Shown here: one piece after another, positions 37,580-46,316 of the stretch | Numbering within the stretch: position 1 is the stretch's first letter | Layout of the letters: every line of letters begins with the position of its first letter | Assembly: GCF_900108225.1 (NCBI RefSeq) | Contig: NZ_FNUZ01000001.1 | Location: 868,001 to 932,000, forward strand | Source: Thalassococcus halodurans | GTDB taxonomy: Bacteria; Pseudomonadota; Alphaproteobacteria; Rhodobacterales; Rhodobacteraceae | Length of the DNA: 64,000 nucleotides | Reading direction: 5' to 3' | Notes under the pieces: model-generated | What the model was told of the DNA's origin: nothing | The model's database searches: none | What the model saw: only the letters and a program-made list of their open reading frames with translations | Translations under genes and position numbers: made by a program

Positions 37580-37610
37580 ATTTCAGGAATTTTCAGACAG
37601 AAGAAGCGCC

Positions 37611-38435
37611 ATGCTGGATGCATCTCCGACCAAAGACACGCTGCTTGAGGTCAACAATATCGAAGTGATCTATAACCACGTCATTCTGGTTCTGAAGGGC
37701 GTCAGCCTGACAGTGAAAGAAGGCGGCATCACAGCCCTTCTGGGCGGGAACGGTGCGGGCAAGACCACAACGCTCAAGGCGATTTCGAACCTTTTGCATT
37801 CGGAACGTGGCGAAGTGACCAAAGGCTCCATCCTGTATCGCGGCGAAAAGGTGCAGGAACTTGATCCTGCCGCGCTGGTGAAAAAGGGCGTTATTCAGGT
37901 GATGGAAGGCCGTCACTGTTTCGAACACCTGACCGTAGAAGAAAACCTGCTGACCGGCGCCTATACCCGCCGCGACGGCAAGGGCGCGATCGATGCGGAT
38001 CTTGAGATGGTCTACAACTATTTCCCGCGCTTGAAAGAACGCCGCAAATCGCAGGCGGGCTATACATCGGGCGGGGAACAGCAGATGTGCGCCATTGGCC
38101 GCGCGCTGATGTCGCGTCCCGAAACCATCCTGCTGGATGAGCCGTCCATGGGTCTGGCCCCGCAGTTGGTGGAACAGATTTTCGAGATCGTAAAAGCCGT
38201 CAACGAAGGCGAAGGCGTGTCCTTCCTTCTGGCCGAACAGAACACCAACGTCGCGCTGCGTTATGCGCACACAGGCTACATTCTGGAATCGGGCCGCGTC
38301 GTGATGGAAGGCACCGCCGAGGCGCTGCGCGAAAACCCCGACGTGAAGGAATTCTATCTGGGCATGTCCGAGGAAGGCCGCAAATCCTTCCGCGATGTGC
38401 GCAGCTACCGCCGCCGGAAGCGTTGGCTGAGCTAA
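37611..38435 (+). CDS. ABC transporter ATPase, LivF-like
   Basis: 274 residues. Walker A GGNGAGKTTT, signature-like YTSGGEQQMCAIGRALM, Walker B ILLDEPSMGLAPQLV. The LivF hallmark EGRHCFEHLTVEENL is present. Second nucleotide-binding subunit of the same transporter. Confidence 0.9.
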   Translation: MLDASPTKDTLLEVNNIEVIYNHVILVLKGVSLTVKEGGITALLGGNGAGKTTTLKAISNLLHSERGEVTKGSILYRGEKVQELDPAALVKKGVIQVMEGRHCFEHLTVEENLLTGAYTRRDGKGAIDADLEMVYNYFPRLKERRKSQAGYTSGGEQQMCAIGRALMSRPETILLDEPSMGLAPQLVEQIFEIVKAVNEGEGVSFLLAEQNTNVALRYAHTGYILESGRVVMEGTAEALRENPDVKEFYLGMSEEGRKSFRDVRSYRRRKRWLS

Positions 38436-38487
38436 GCCTGTCCGGGTGCCTTGCCGCCCTGCCGACCACATGATTGCACCAACTGAA

Positions 38488-38516
38488 AAGCGATATCACC
38501 ACCCGTGATATCGCTT
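38488..38516 (+). other. Hairpin between the LivF-like and PaaK-like genes
   Basis: AAGCGATATCAC pairs perfectly with GTGATATCGCTT around CACCC. Twelve pairs without a T-run; a stability or attenuation element within the operon. Confidence 0.5.
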
Positions 38517-38552
38517 AACTTACGAAAAAAGCCCCAAATGGGAGACATGGAT

Positions 38553-39758
38553 ATGACCCAAGACCTTGAACACCGCACAGCCGATGAACGTGCCGCCGAT
38601 CTGGCAACGGCGCTGGCAGCGCAGATTGCCAGCGCGCAGGCCCTGTCCGGCTATGCCGCGCTGTCCGGCGTGGATGCGTCCTCGGTCACAACGATGGCTG
38701 ATCTGGCCAAGCTGCCTGTTCTGCGGAAATCTGAGCTTGTGTCGGCCCAATCCAGCACGCCGCCCTTGGGTGGGCTTGCGGGCCCTGTCAGCGGCTTCAG
38801 CCATGTCTTCCAGTCCCCCGGCCCGATCTATGAACCGGGCAACATCGACGGCGACTGGTTCCGTCTGGGCCGTTTTCTGAAAGCCGCTGGCATCGGCTGC
38901 GGCGACGTGGTGCAGAACTGCTTCGGCTATCACCTGACACCGGCAGGCATGATGTTCGAAAGCGGCGCGCGGGCGGTTGGCGCAACGGTCCTTCCTGCTG
39001 GCACTGGTCAGACAGAATTGCAGGCACGCGCCGCCAAGGATGTGGGATCAACCGCCTATGCTGGCACGCCGGATTATCTGAAGGTGATCCTTGAGAAAGC
39101 CGATGAGATGGGGCTCGAGCTTGCCATCAAGAAAGCTGCCGTTTCGGGCGGCGCGCTGTTCCCGTCGCTGCGCCAGTACTACGCCGATCGCGGCATCGCC
39201 TGCACCCAGTGCTATGCCACCGCTGATCTGGGCCTGATCGCTTATGAATCCGAGGCGATGGAAGGCATGATCGTTGACGAAGGCGTCATCGTGGAAATCG
39301 TCACACCGGGCACTGGCGATCCTGTGGCCGAGGGCGAAGTGGGCGAGGTTGTCGTCACCACGCTGAACCCCGATTACCCGCTGATCCGCTTTGCCACCGG
39401 CGACATGAGCGCCGTTCTGGCAGGCCAAAGCCCCTGCGGCCGCACCAACACGCGGATCAAGGGGTGGATGGGTCGTGCGGACCAGACAACCAAGATCAAA
39501 GGCATGTTTGTGCGCCCGGAACAGGTCGCGCAACTGGTCGGAAGTCACGACGCCATCGACCGTGCGCGGATTGTCGCCACTCGAAATGGCGAAATGGATG
39601 AAATGATTGTGAAAATTGAGACCAACCTCTGCGATCCAGAGGCTTTTCAAGACGCAATTGTGGCCGCTTTGAAGCTGAAAGGTCAGGTCGAACTGGTGGC
39701 TCCGGGGGAACTGCCGCGCGACGGGATCGTTATTGAAGACATACGCAAATACGACTGA
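38553..39758 (+). CDS. AMP-forming ligase of the phenylacetate-CoA ligase (PaaK) type
   Basis: 401 residues from the ATG at 38553, placed eight bases after GGGAG; other ATGs at 38505, 38538 and 38547 are in frame but poorly spaced. Motifs: FGYHLTPAGMMFESGARAVG, VSGGALFPSLRQYY, and RFATGDMSAVL with the usual C-terminal Lys domain RADQTTKIKGMFV. It should activate an aromatic acid via an adenylate. A second ligase of a different subfamily opens the same operon, suggesting a transporter for a carboxylic acid. Confidence 0.85.
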   Translation: MTQDLEHRTADERAADLATALAAQIASAQALSGYAALSGVDASSVTTMADLAKLPVLRKSELVSAQSSTPPLGGLAGPVSGFSHVFQSPGPIYEPGNIDGDWFRLGRFLKAAGIGCGDVVQNCFGYHLTPAGMMFESGARAVGATVLPAGTGQTELQARAAKDVGSTAYAGTPDYLKVILEKADEMGLELAIKKAAVSGGALFPSLRQYYADRGIACTQCYATADLGLIAYESEAMEGMIVDEGVIVEIVTPGTGDPVAEGEVGEVVVTTLNPDYPLIRFATGDMSAVLAGQSPCGRTNTRIKGWMGRADQTTKIKGMFVRPEQVAQLVGSHDAIDRARIVATRNGEMDEMIVKIETNLCDPEAFQDAIVAALKLKGQVELVAPGELPRDGIVIEDIRKYD

Positions 39759-39791
39759 GGACCGCATTGGGCGGTCAGAGTTGGGGGAAAT

Positions 39792-41432
39792 ATGAGAAAG
39801 ACCATTCTGTCCGCCGCTGCCCTTCTTTGGGGCACAACGGCCATCGCCGAAACCGACATGCTGATTGTCGGCAATGCCGGAAGTTCCGTCATGGATCGCT
39901 TCAGAAGCGGCCAGTCGGTCGAGGATCTGACCGATCAATACAGTGCCTTCGGTCAGGTGGTTTCCGTCAAGGATGCCGAGGCCGATGACATGAGTCGCGC
40001 CGCGCTGCGGTTTCTGACGCAGTCGGACAGCGAAACAGACATGTCGGCTGTCATGCTGACGGGCCGTTTTGTCACCACGGGTGGCGAAACCTACCTTCTG
40101 CCGTCCACTGTCAGCAGCAATGTCGACATCACCGTCGCACTGACCGAGGGCCTGCCCCTGTCGCCGCTTCTGGCAGAACTTGCACAGCATCCAGGTCAGG
40201 CGCTTCTGATGATCGGCTCCGAAGATTTCGAACTACAGAACACGCGCCTTTTGACTGTTGGCATCGGCACCCCCGATCTGCCGCAAGGCGTTACGATGGT
40301 GACTGGCACGCCGACGGATATCGCAGGCTTTGCAGCATCCCTGCCCCGCCGATCAGTTGTGCGCTTGGCCGACTCGTCGGATCTAAGCCTGCGCGGCTAT
40401 GTGCCTAGCGATCTGACCTTCTTTGAAGAAGAGCGTGAAACGCCTGAACCGCAGGTCATCGAAGTGACCTCGACCGACGCAGACGAGGCGCTTTGGGCCA
40501 AAGTGTCGGCACGCTCCGATCTGCAAGGCTACGAAGACTACCTGTCGGCCTTCCCTAACGGCCTTTATGCCGATCAGGCCCGCGCCCAGATTGAAGAGAT
40601 CAAGGCAGAACCCATGCGCGCGGAGCGTCTGGCAGAAGAAGCCCTGAACCTGTCCCGCGATCAACGCCGCGAAATCCAGCGTGATCTGACCCTGCTGGAA
40701 TACGAACCCCGCGGAATCGACGGCATCTTTGGCCCTGGTAGTCGCGCAGCGATCCGTCGTTGGCAGGAAGCAAACGCATTCGAAGTCACCAGCTATCTGA
40801 CCCGCGAACAGATCACCCGCCTTGGCGCTCAGGCCGACCGCCGTGCTGCCGAGCTTGAAGAAGAGGCCCGCCAGCGTCAGGCAGAACAGGAACGTCAGGA
40901 CCGTGCCTATTGGCAGGAAACCGGCGCCTTGGGCGATGCAGCAGGCTTCCGCGCGTATCTGAGCCGTTACCCTGACGGCGTCTATGCCGAGGTCGCGCAA
41001 GAACGCCTTGCCGCAATCGAGGCCGAAGCACGCGAACAGGCCGCTGCGCAGGATCGGGCTGCGTGGGATACAGCCGCGAACGCCGACACGATCGAGGCCT
41101 ATCAGGACTATCTACGCGCCTTCCCGCAGGGTGCCTTCGCAGACGAGGCCGAAGCCCGAATCGAAGCGCTGCAAATCCCGTCGGACGAACGCCGCGCCAT
41201 TGCACAGGCCGAAGCACAGGAAGCTGCGCTGAACCTGCCGCAAAGCGCACGCCGTCTGGCCGAGGCGCGCCTGAAGGAGCTTGGCCTGAAACCGGGGTCT
41301 GTGGACGGCACGTTTGACGACAAAACTCGCCGCGCCATCCGCCGCTATCAGGAAGCTCGGAACATAACTGTGACCGGCTATCTTGACCAACAAACGGTCG
41401 TGCGCCTTCTGGCAGGCAGTCTGCTGCGCTAA
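39792..41432 (+). CDS. Periplasmic protein: degenerate caspase-like domain plus two peptidoglycan-binding domains
   Basis: 546 residues with a signal peptide MRKTILSAAALLWGTTAIAE. Residues 21-215 follow the pattern of bacterial C14 caspase-like domains: VVSVKDAEADDMSRAALRF and SAVMLTGRFVTTGGETYLLP correspond to the DAxxxxM helix and the SGHG strand, but the catalytic His is lost (TGRF), so it should be inactive. Three repeats with a YxxYLxxFPxGxxAxxA pattern lie at about 233-270, 371-410 and 423-460. Two PG_binding_1 domains are at 290-345 and 480-543. Cell-wall scaffold is inferred. GGGGGAAAT precedes the ATG. Confidence 0.75.
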   Translation: MRKTILSAAALLWGTTAIAETDMLIVGNAGSSVMDRFRSGQSVEDLTDQYSAFGQVVSVKDAEADDMSRAALRFLTQSDSETDMSAVMLTGRFVTTGGETYLLPSTVSSNVDITVALTEGLPLSPLLAELAQHPGQALLMIGSEDFELQNTRLLTVGIGTPDLPQGVTMVTGTPTDIAGFAASLPRRSVVRLADSSDLSLRGYVPSDLTFFEEERETPEPQVIEVTSTDADEALWAKVSARSDLQGYEDYLSAFPNGLYADQARAQIEEIKAEPMRAERLAEEALNLSRDQRREIQRDLTLLEYEPRGIDGIFGPGSRAAIRRWQEANAFEVTSYLTREQITRLGAQADRRAAELEEEARQRQAEQERQDRAYWQETGALGDAAGFRAYLSRYPDGVYAEVAQERLAAIEAEAREQAAAQDRAAWDTAANADTIEAYQDYLRAFPQGAFADEAEARIEALQIPSDERRAIAQAEAQEAALNLPQSARRLAEARLKELGLKPGSVDGTFDDKTRRAIRRYQEARNITVTGYLDQQTVVRLLAGSLLR

Positions 41433-41452
41433 GCAACAATTCATCACATGAC

Positions 41453-41482
41453 AAAACGGCCCGCAGATTGCGGGCCGTTTTT
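41453..41482 (+). terminator. Terminator of the peptidoglycan-binding protein gene
   Basis: AAAACGGCCCGCA pairs with TGCGGGCCGTTTT and is followed by TTCT. It lies 20 bases past the stop. Confidence 0.9.
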
Positions 41483-41498
41483 CTATTCCCCAAACAGC

Positions 41499-41520
41499 AA
41501 AAAGCCGCCCGATGGGCGGC
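41499..41520 (-). terminator. Terminator of rpmJ
   Basis: GCCGCCC and GGGCGGC pair around a three-base loop; on the minus strand TTTTT follows. It faces the preceding plus-strand terminator. Confidence 0.85.
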
Positions 41521-41548
41521 CTTCGCTATTTCAACACTGATTTTGAAA

Positions 41549-41674
41549 TCAGCCCTGGCGTGCTTTGAAACGACGCTGGGTTTTGTTGATCACGTATACT
41601 CGGCCCTTACGGCGCACAACGCGGCAATCGCGATGGCGGTTTTTGAGCGAGCGGAGCGAATTCTTGACCTTCAT
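41549..41674 (-). CDS. rpmJ: Ribosomal protein bL36 (41-residue form)
   Basis: 41 residues, [20 protein letters not shown] ending KARQG, the alphaproteobacterial bL36. It keeps only one Cys (CRVV) and has no zinc-binding C4 set, so it is the zinc-independent form. CAGGAGAAGACC precedes the ATG. A single-gene unit with its own terminator. Confidence 0.97.
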   Translation of the reverse strand: MKVKNSLRSLKNRHRDCRVVRRKGRVYVINKTQRRFKARQG

Positions 41675-41760
41675 GGGTCTTCTCCTGTTTCGCGGCGCAT
41701 CGCTTGCGCCCTTGGGTTGCCTAGTGCCTCAGGGCTATGGCCCGAAGCGGTGAATAATCA

Positions 41761-41835
<75 letters not shown>

Positions 41836-41980
41836 TTACCGACTGGTCCGATCGTGCCCCATAACGAAATGGGGCGCGGATACCCGCGCCGGTGGACGGG
41901 TCTATAAAAGGAGTCGCGGGAGGGATCAAGGGCTTTTGGACAGAGAAAAAATCGGCTTATGTTTTGGCAGAGGAGAACGA

Positions 41981-42844
41981 ATGCCAAAAGTCGCGTTTCA
42001 TGTTTATCGTCCAGAGGTTCTGACGTCTTGTGTGGTGTTCGCATCCCCGCATTCCGGACGCGATTATCCGTGGTCCTTTATGCGCCACACGATCCTGAAT
42101 GATCACGAGATTCGGACATCGGAAGATGCCTATGTCGACCGTCTTTTCGACAGCGCCCAGCAATTCGGCGCGCCGTTCATAAAGGCAGGCGCACCGCGTG
42201 CCTTTGTCGATCTGAACCGCTCGGCCGAAGAACTGGACCCCGCCCTGATCGAAGGCGTGCGCCGCGTGGGCCACAACCCGCGTGTGGCATCTGGTTTAGG
42301 TGTGATCCCCCGGGTCGTATCGAACGGACGGGCGATTTATCGGGGCAAATTGCCTATGGTCGAGGCAGAACGCCGGATCGCCCTTTATTGGCGGCCCTAT
42401 CACGAGCAGCTGAAAAACCTTCTGGATCAGTCACATAAAGAATTTGGCACGGCTATCCTGATCGATTGCCATTCGATGCCACACGAGGCCGCAGCCGGTG
42501 CAAAACGATCCAATGGCACAAAGCCCGACATCGTGATCGGCGACCGCTTCGGCGCCTCTGCCGATCCTGATCTGGTGGATCGCATCGAAGCGGCCTTTAC
42601 CTCGGCCGGATTGAACGTTGCGCGCAACACGCCCTTTGCGGGGGCGTATATCACCCAGCATTACGGTCGTCCGTCGCGTGGCCAGCACGCGATCCAGATC
42701 GAAATCGACCGCTCGATCTATATGGATGAAAGCAGCATCCGCCCGAACGAAAATTTCGGGGCCTTCCGGCAGTTGTTGCGTGGCGTGACCGCTGAAATCG
42801 CCGCGCTTCAGCCCCGTGGGTCGCAACGGCTTGCCGCTGAATAA
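41981..42844 (+). CDS. N-formylglutamate amidohydrolase
   Basis: 287 residues from the ATG at 41981, preceded by AGAGGAGAAC. The metal-site motifs FASPHSGRDYP and LIDCHSMP are visible, and AFVDLNRSAEELDP is the family substrate loop. It hydrolyses N-formyl-L-glutamate, the last step of one histidine-degradation route. No hut genes adjoin, so the member may have another N-acyl substrate. Unlinked neighbours on either side. Confidence 0.85.
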   Translation: MPKVAFHVYRPEVLTSCVVFASPHSGRDYPWSFMRHTILNDHEIRTSEDAYVDRLFDSAQQFGAPFIKAGAPRAFVDLNRSAEELDPALIEGVRRVGHNPRVASGLGVIPRVVSNGRAIYRGKLPMVEAERRIALYWRPYHEQLKNLLDQSHKEFGTAILIDCHSMPHEAAAGAKRSNGTKPDIVIGDRFGASADPDLVDRIEAAFTSAGLNVARNTPFAGAYITQHYGRPSRGQHAIQIEIDRSIYMDESSIRPNENFGAFRQLLRGVTAEIAALQPRGSQRLAAE

Positions 42845-42862
42845 CCGCGCGCTGATTCGGGA

Positions 42863-43852
42863 TCAGAACAGCGCCTGTAGCTTTTTGCGCAACATATCTG
42901 CATCGGAAATGTGCAAACGCACCGGCAGGGTCAGAACTTTCTGCCTGAAATCCGCGGGCAGACGCACCGCATCTTTTTCTGTTGTGACCAGTTGCGCACC
43001 CAGCATCCGTGCTTCGGTTTCCAGTCGCGTCATCAGGGAAGTGGTCAGCGGCTGGTGATCTTCCAACGGCTCGCTTCGCAGAAGGTTCGCGCCAAGATCG
43101 GTCAGCGTGGCAAAGAATTTTTCGGGGTGTCCGATACCAGCAAAAGCCAATGCATCCAGACCGTCCCAATCCATGCCGGTCTGCAACGGTTCTAACGCGC
43201 CGGTCAGATGGGGCACTGGGATTTGATCCTGCCACAACTCGGCAAAACGTTCCTGCGCCTGCGGCCTGCCAATCGACACCACGACATCGGCGCGCGTCAG
43301 GCCAGCGGCGACGGGTTCGCGCAATGGCCCTGCGGGCATACACCGCCCGTTCCCGAAGCCTTTGACGGCGTCCACAACGATGATCGAAAAATCCTTGGCC
43401 AGACCGGGGTTCTGGAACCCGTCATCCATGACAATCGCCTGCGCACCGGCAGTTTCGGCTGCTTTCGCGCCCTCTGCGCGATTGCGCGACACCCAAACAG
43501 GCGCGAAAGCCGCCAGAAGCAAGGGTTCGTCGCCCACCTGATCGGCGGTGTGGGTACGCGGATCAACCGCGACAGGGCCAGTCAGTGACCCGCCATACCC
43601 GCGCGACACCACATGCGCTGTGATGCCCATGTCGGACAGCAGTTGCAAAACGGCGATCACAGTCGGTGTTTTGCCCGTCCCCCCTGCGTTCAGGTTGCCC
43701 ACGCAAATCACAGGGATGGAGGCCGTATAGTCGGCGGGGTTGGCAACCCGCCGCGCCGTGGCCATAGCAGTCAGCTTGCCCAAAGGGGCCAACAGGCGTG
43801 CGCGCAGGGCCGGGGCATCGGGGGCGCTATCCCAGAACCTTGGCGCGCGCAT
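42863..43852 (-). CDS. lpxK: Tetraacyldisaccharide 4'-kinase
   Basis: 329 residues from the ATG at 43852, whose A overlaps the waaA stop as ATGA. Walker A is [12 protein letters not shown], with VVSRGYGG and [10 protein letters not shown] characteristic of LpxK. It phosphorylates the 4' position of the lipid A disaccharide at the inner membrane. Coupled to waaA, which adds Kdo in the next steps. Confidence 0.95.
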   Translation of the reverse strand: MRAPRFWDSAPDAPALRARLLAPLGKLTAMATARRVANPADYTASIPVICVGNLNAGGTGKTPTVIAVLQLLSDMGITAHVVSRGYGGSLTGPVAVDPRTHTADQVGDEPLLLAAFAPVWVSRNRAEGAKAAETAGAQAIVMDDGFQNPGLAKDFSIIVVDAVKGFGNGRCMPAGPLREPVAAGLTRADVVVSIGRPQAQERFAELWQDQIPVPHLTGALEPLQTGMDWDGLDALAFAGIGHPEKFFATLTDLGANLLRSEPLEDHQPLTTSLMTRLETEARMLGAQLVTTEKDAVRLPADFRQKVLTLPVRLHISDADMLRKKLQALF

Positions 43853-45066
43853 CACGCGTGATCCTTTTGCACAAAGCGGTCGATACAGTCCTGCACGGTT
43901 TCCACAATCTCGTCTGCCACCATTGCGCTGGACGATACGATATCCCATCCCGCATGCGCCATGGCCGCCGCCCGATCCGGCGCGAGCAGTTGCGTCACCG
44001 CACCGGACAGTGATTCCGTATCGCGCACGATCCGCGCCGCGCCTGCATCGACAAGGCGGCTATACGCCGCCAGATGCCTGCCGACGTTCGGCCCGTAAAT
44101 GATCGCAGTGCCCAAAGCTGCGGCCTCTAGCGGTTCGCTGCCGCCATGGCCTGCCGAAATCGACCCGCCCAAGAACACCAACGGCGCAAGCCTGTACCAC
44201 AACCCAAGCTCATCCGAACTTTCGCACAGCAGAACCTGAGTGTTTTCATCCAGATCATCGCCCTGATCCCAGCGGCACACCCGAAGGCCGCTTTCCTGAG
44301 CGACCTGATCGCAGATCACGCCGTCATCCTCGGTTTCAGGAACAAGAAGCAACAACAAGCGATGCGCAAGGCGCGTGGCCTTGTCATGCGCGGCCAGAAC
44401 AGTGGCGCATTCATCATCGCGCACACGGGCCGCCAGCCACACGGGCCGCCCATGGATCAAGCCGGTAAGTTCATCCAGTTGCGCCTCGTCGTATTCCAAC
44501 GGCGCTGGCGTTTCCGTCAAACGCGATCCCCGTCTGATCCTTTCGGGGTCAACACCGGCACGGATCAAACCGTGTTCGCCGGCCTTGCCGATGCAAAACA
44601 GGCGATCAAACAGCTGCAACACCGCCCCGCTGCTGTCGGACAACCAGCGATGAACCGGCGTGTGGAACTCGGTCTCTTCGACATTGAACAACACAAGACT
44701 GCATTGTCGCGCGTGCGCTTCTGTCAGCAAGGCGGGCGGCAGGACATCGCCGGACCAGACGCAAACCGCGGGCTTCCAATACGACAGGAAGGCTTCGACA
44801 TCGGCTGCATTTTCCGAGGGAAGAGGTTCGACCTGTTCTGTGCAATTGCGCCAGACGCCGGTGCGAATGATCTGCAGGTCAGGCTGTAGCTGCTGCAAAC
44901 GCGCGCCGATGGTGTTCAGCGCGCGCATATCTGTATCGACAGTCGCATGAAGCCAGACAACCGGACCCGACCGGCGAACGCCGATGCTGTGCCAGCTGGG
45001 TTGGCCCGACAATCTTCCGCGTGTCAGCGCCAGATAGGCCTTAAGCGTCAGCGACCTCTTGGGCAA
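43852..45066 (-). CDS. waaA: Kdo transferase (3-deoxy-D-manno-octulosonate transferase)
   Basis: 404 residues from a TTG at 45066, the only start that keeps the family N-terminus ([13 protein letters not shown]); the ribosome site is weak. The GT-B nucleotide-sugar site is [20 protein letters not shown], and [14 protein letters not shown] holds acceptor residues. Transfers Kdo to lipid A precursor. Overlaps lpxK by four bases and follows the DUF4170 gene by two. Confidence 0.9.
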   Translation of the reverse strand: MPKRSLTLKAYLALTRGRLSGQPSWHSIGVRRSGPVVWLHATVDTDMRALNTIGARLQQLQPDLQIIRTGVWRNCTEQVEPLPSENAADVEAFLSYWKPAVCVWSGDVLPPALLTEAHARQCSLVLFNVEETEFHTPVHRWLSDSSGAVLQLFDRLFCIGKAGEHGLIRAGVDPERIRRGSRLTETPAPLEYDEAQLDELTGLIHGRPVWLAARVRDDECATVLAAHDKATRLAHRLLLLLVPETEDDGVICDQVAQESGLRVCRWDQGDDLDENTQVLLCESSDELGLWYRLAPLVFLGGSISAGHGGSEPLEAAALGTAIIYGPNVGRHLAAYSRLVDAGAARIVRDTESLSGAVTQLLAPDRAAAMAHAGWDIVSSSAMVADEIVETVQDCIDRFVQKDHA

Positions 45067-45068
45067 AG

Positions 45069-45308
45069 TTAGCCCAGTTCCTCGGTCGAAGAGGCGGCTG
45101 CTTCTTCGTCACGCAGGCGATGCAGGTGTGCGATGTAGTAACGCATGTGCGCGTTATCGACAGTGCGGTGTGCTTCGGCTTTCCACGCGTCATACGCGGT
45201 ATCGTAGTCGGGATAGATTCCGACGATGTGGATGTTATCGACATCCTTGAAAACGTTCTTTTCCGGAGTGACCAGTTCACCGCCAAATACAAGGTGAAGT
45301 CGTTGCAT
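45069..45308 (-). CDS. DUF4170 small protein
   Basis: 79 residues, MQRLHLVFGGELVTPEKNVF..., the full DUF4170 domain. Function unknown; the family recurrently precedes waaA in Rhodobacterales as I know it, which points to lipid A/LPS assembly. AAGGACAGGAT precedes the ATG. A single TGATCAC-type sequence (45350-45359) lies upstream but is unpaired. Confidence 0.85.
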   Translation of the reverse strand: MQRLHLVFGGELVTPEKNVFKDVDNIHIVGIYPDYDTAYDAWKAEAHRTVDNAHMRYYIAHLHRLRDEEAAASSTEELG

Positions 45309-45545
45309 ATCCTGTCCTTTTCGGAGGGTAGAGAGGCAGGCGCGACCCTAGTGATCACACCCGGAAGGTCAAGCTAACAACGCAAAAAGCCGGCAGAAGG
45401 GCGATTCGGAAAATTGAACAAAAAGTCAGGAATTCCGGAATTGCCGAACTATCCTTTCGGATAGTATTTTGGTTTCAGTACTTAAAGACTCTCTATGACC
45501 TAAAAATTTTCATTAAGTTTTTCTTTGGACGTTCGCCCAAAGAAA

Positions 45546-46316
45546 TTACCGTCTTTGAGTGACCTCTCCCCAAATCTGATCCGGTGCTGCAACGATTCCG
45601 TCAGTGTGGGCCTCTGCGCTGTTGAAATGTAAGGTCTGACCGGACTGATCGCTGACTTTTGCACCGGCTTCGGCGCAGATGATTGCACCGGCGGCAATGT
45701 CCCATTCCCAGCTTTTGCGGAAGGTGAACATTGCATCGAACCGGCCCTCTGCCACCAGACACAGCCGATACGCAATGGATGGGCGGTGATGGCGTTTGAA
45801 CGTCGGGATGCCCTGCGGCCAGTGATCAGGCTCCATGTTTTGCTTGGTCGCCAGAATGTTCGCACCCTGAAGCGAGGTCGCGTTCGCAACGGAGATCACC
45901 TGCCCGTTCAAATGCGCGCCCGCCCCTTGCGACGCTGTATAAAGCTGATCGCGCATAGGCACGATCACCGCACCGGCCACGACCTCGCCGTTTTTGGCAA
46001 CGGCCATCGAATGCGACCACGTCTTTTCGCCGTTGATAAAGCTGCGCGTGCCGTCGATCGGATCGACGATAAAACAATACTCGGACGTCAGCCTGTTCGG
46101 GTCTTCGGCGCTTTCCTCAGACAGCCAGCCATAGTCCGGACGGGCAGAGCGAAGGATGTCTTCCAGCACCTCGTTCACCGCCAGATCGGCAGCGGTGACA
46201 GGCCCCTGTCCGTCATCCTTTTCGCGCACGTCCAACGGCCCGCCGACAAACCCGAGGGATGTTTCGGCAGCGGCGCGGGACGCACGGATCAGCAGTTCAA
46301 GATCATTCTCCGGCAA
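45546..46316 (-). CDS. cysQ: Inositol-monophosphatase-family protein, CysQ-like
   Basis: 256 residues. Metal-binding motifs WLSEESAEDP, VDPIDGTRSFING and the C-terminal WEWDIAAGAII are all intact. CysQ removes the 3' phosphate from PAP; other family members dephosphorylate inositol phosphates. Its start overlaps pmbA by 14 bases. The symbol is a best guess. Confidence 0.75.
   Translation of the reverse strand: MPENDLELLIRASRAAAETSLGFVGGPLDVREKDDGQGPVTAADLAVNEVLEDILRSARPDYGWLSEESAEDPNRLTSEYCFIVDPIDGTRSFINGEKTWSHSMAVAKNGEVVAGAVIVPMRDQLYTASQGAGAHLNGQVISVANATSLQGANILATKQNMEPDHWPQGIPTFKRHHRPSIAYRLCLVAEGRFDAMFTFRKSWEWDIAAGAIICAEAGAKVSDQSGQTLHFNSAEAHTDGIVAAPDQIWGEVTQRR

Noticed and set aside
45350-45359. 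AGTGATCACA upstream of the DUF4170 gene as a third TCA operator
   Set aside because: Single copy, one mismatch, and upstream of an unrelated gene. Other TGATCAC copies (8991-8998, 9192-9199) are inside coding sequence.
45448-45465. ACTATCC/GGATAGT hairpin as a terminator
   Set aside because: On the plus strand no gene precedes it, and on the minus strand no T-run follows. Left unassigned in a short AT-rich gap.
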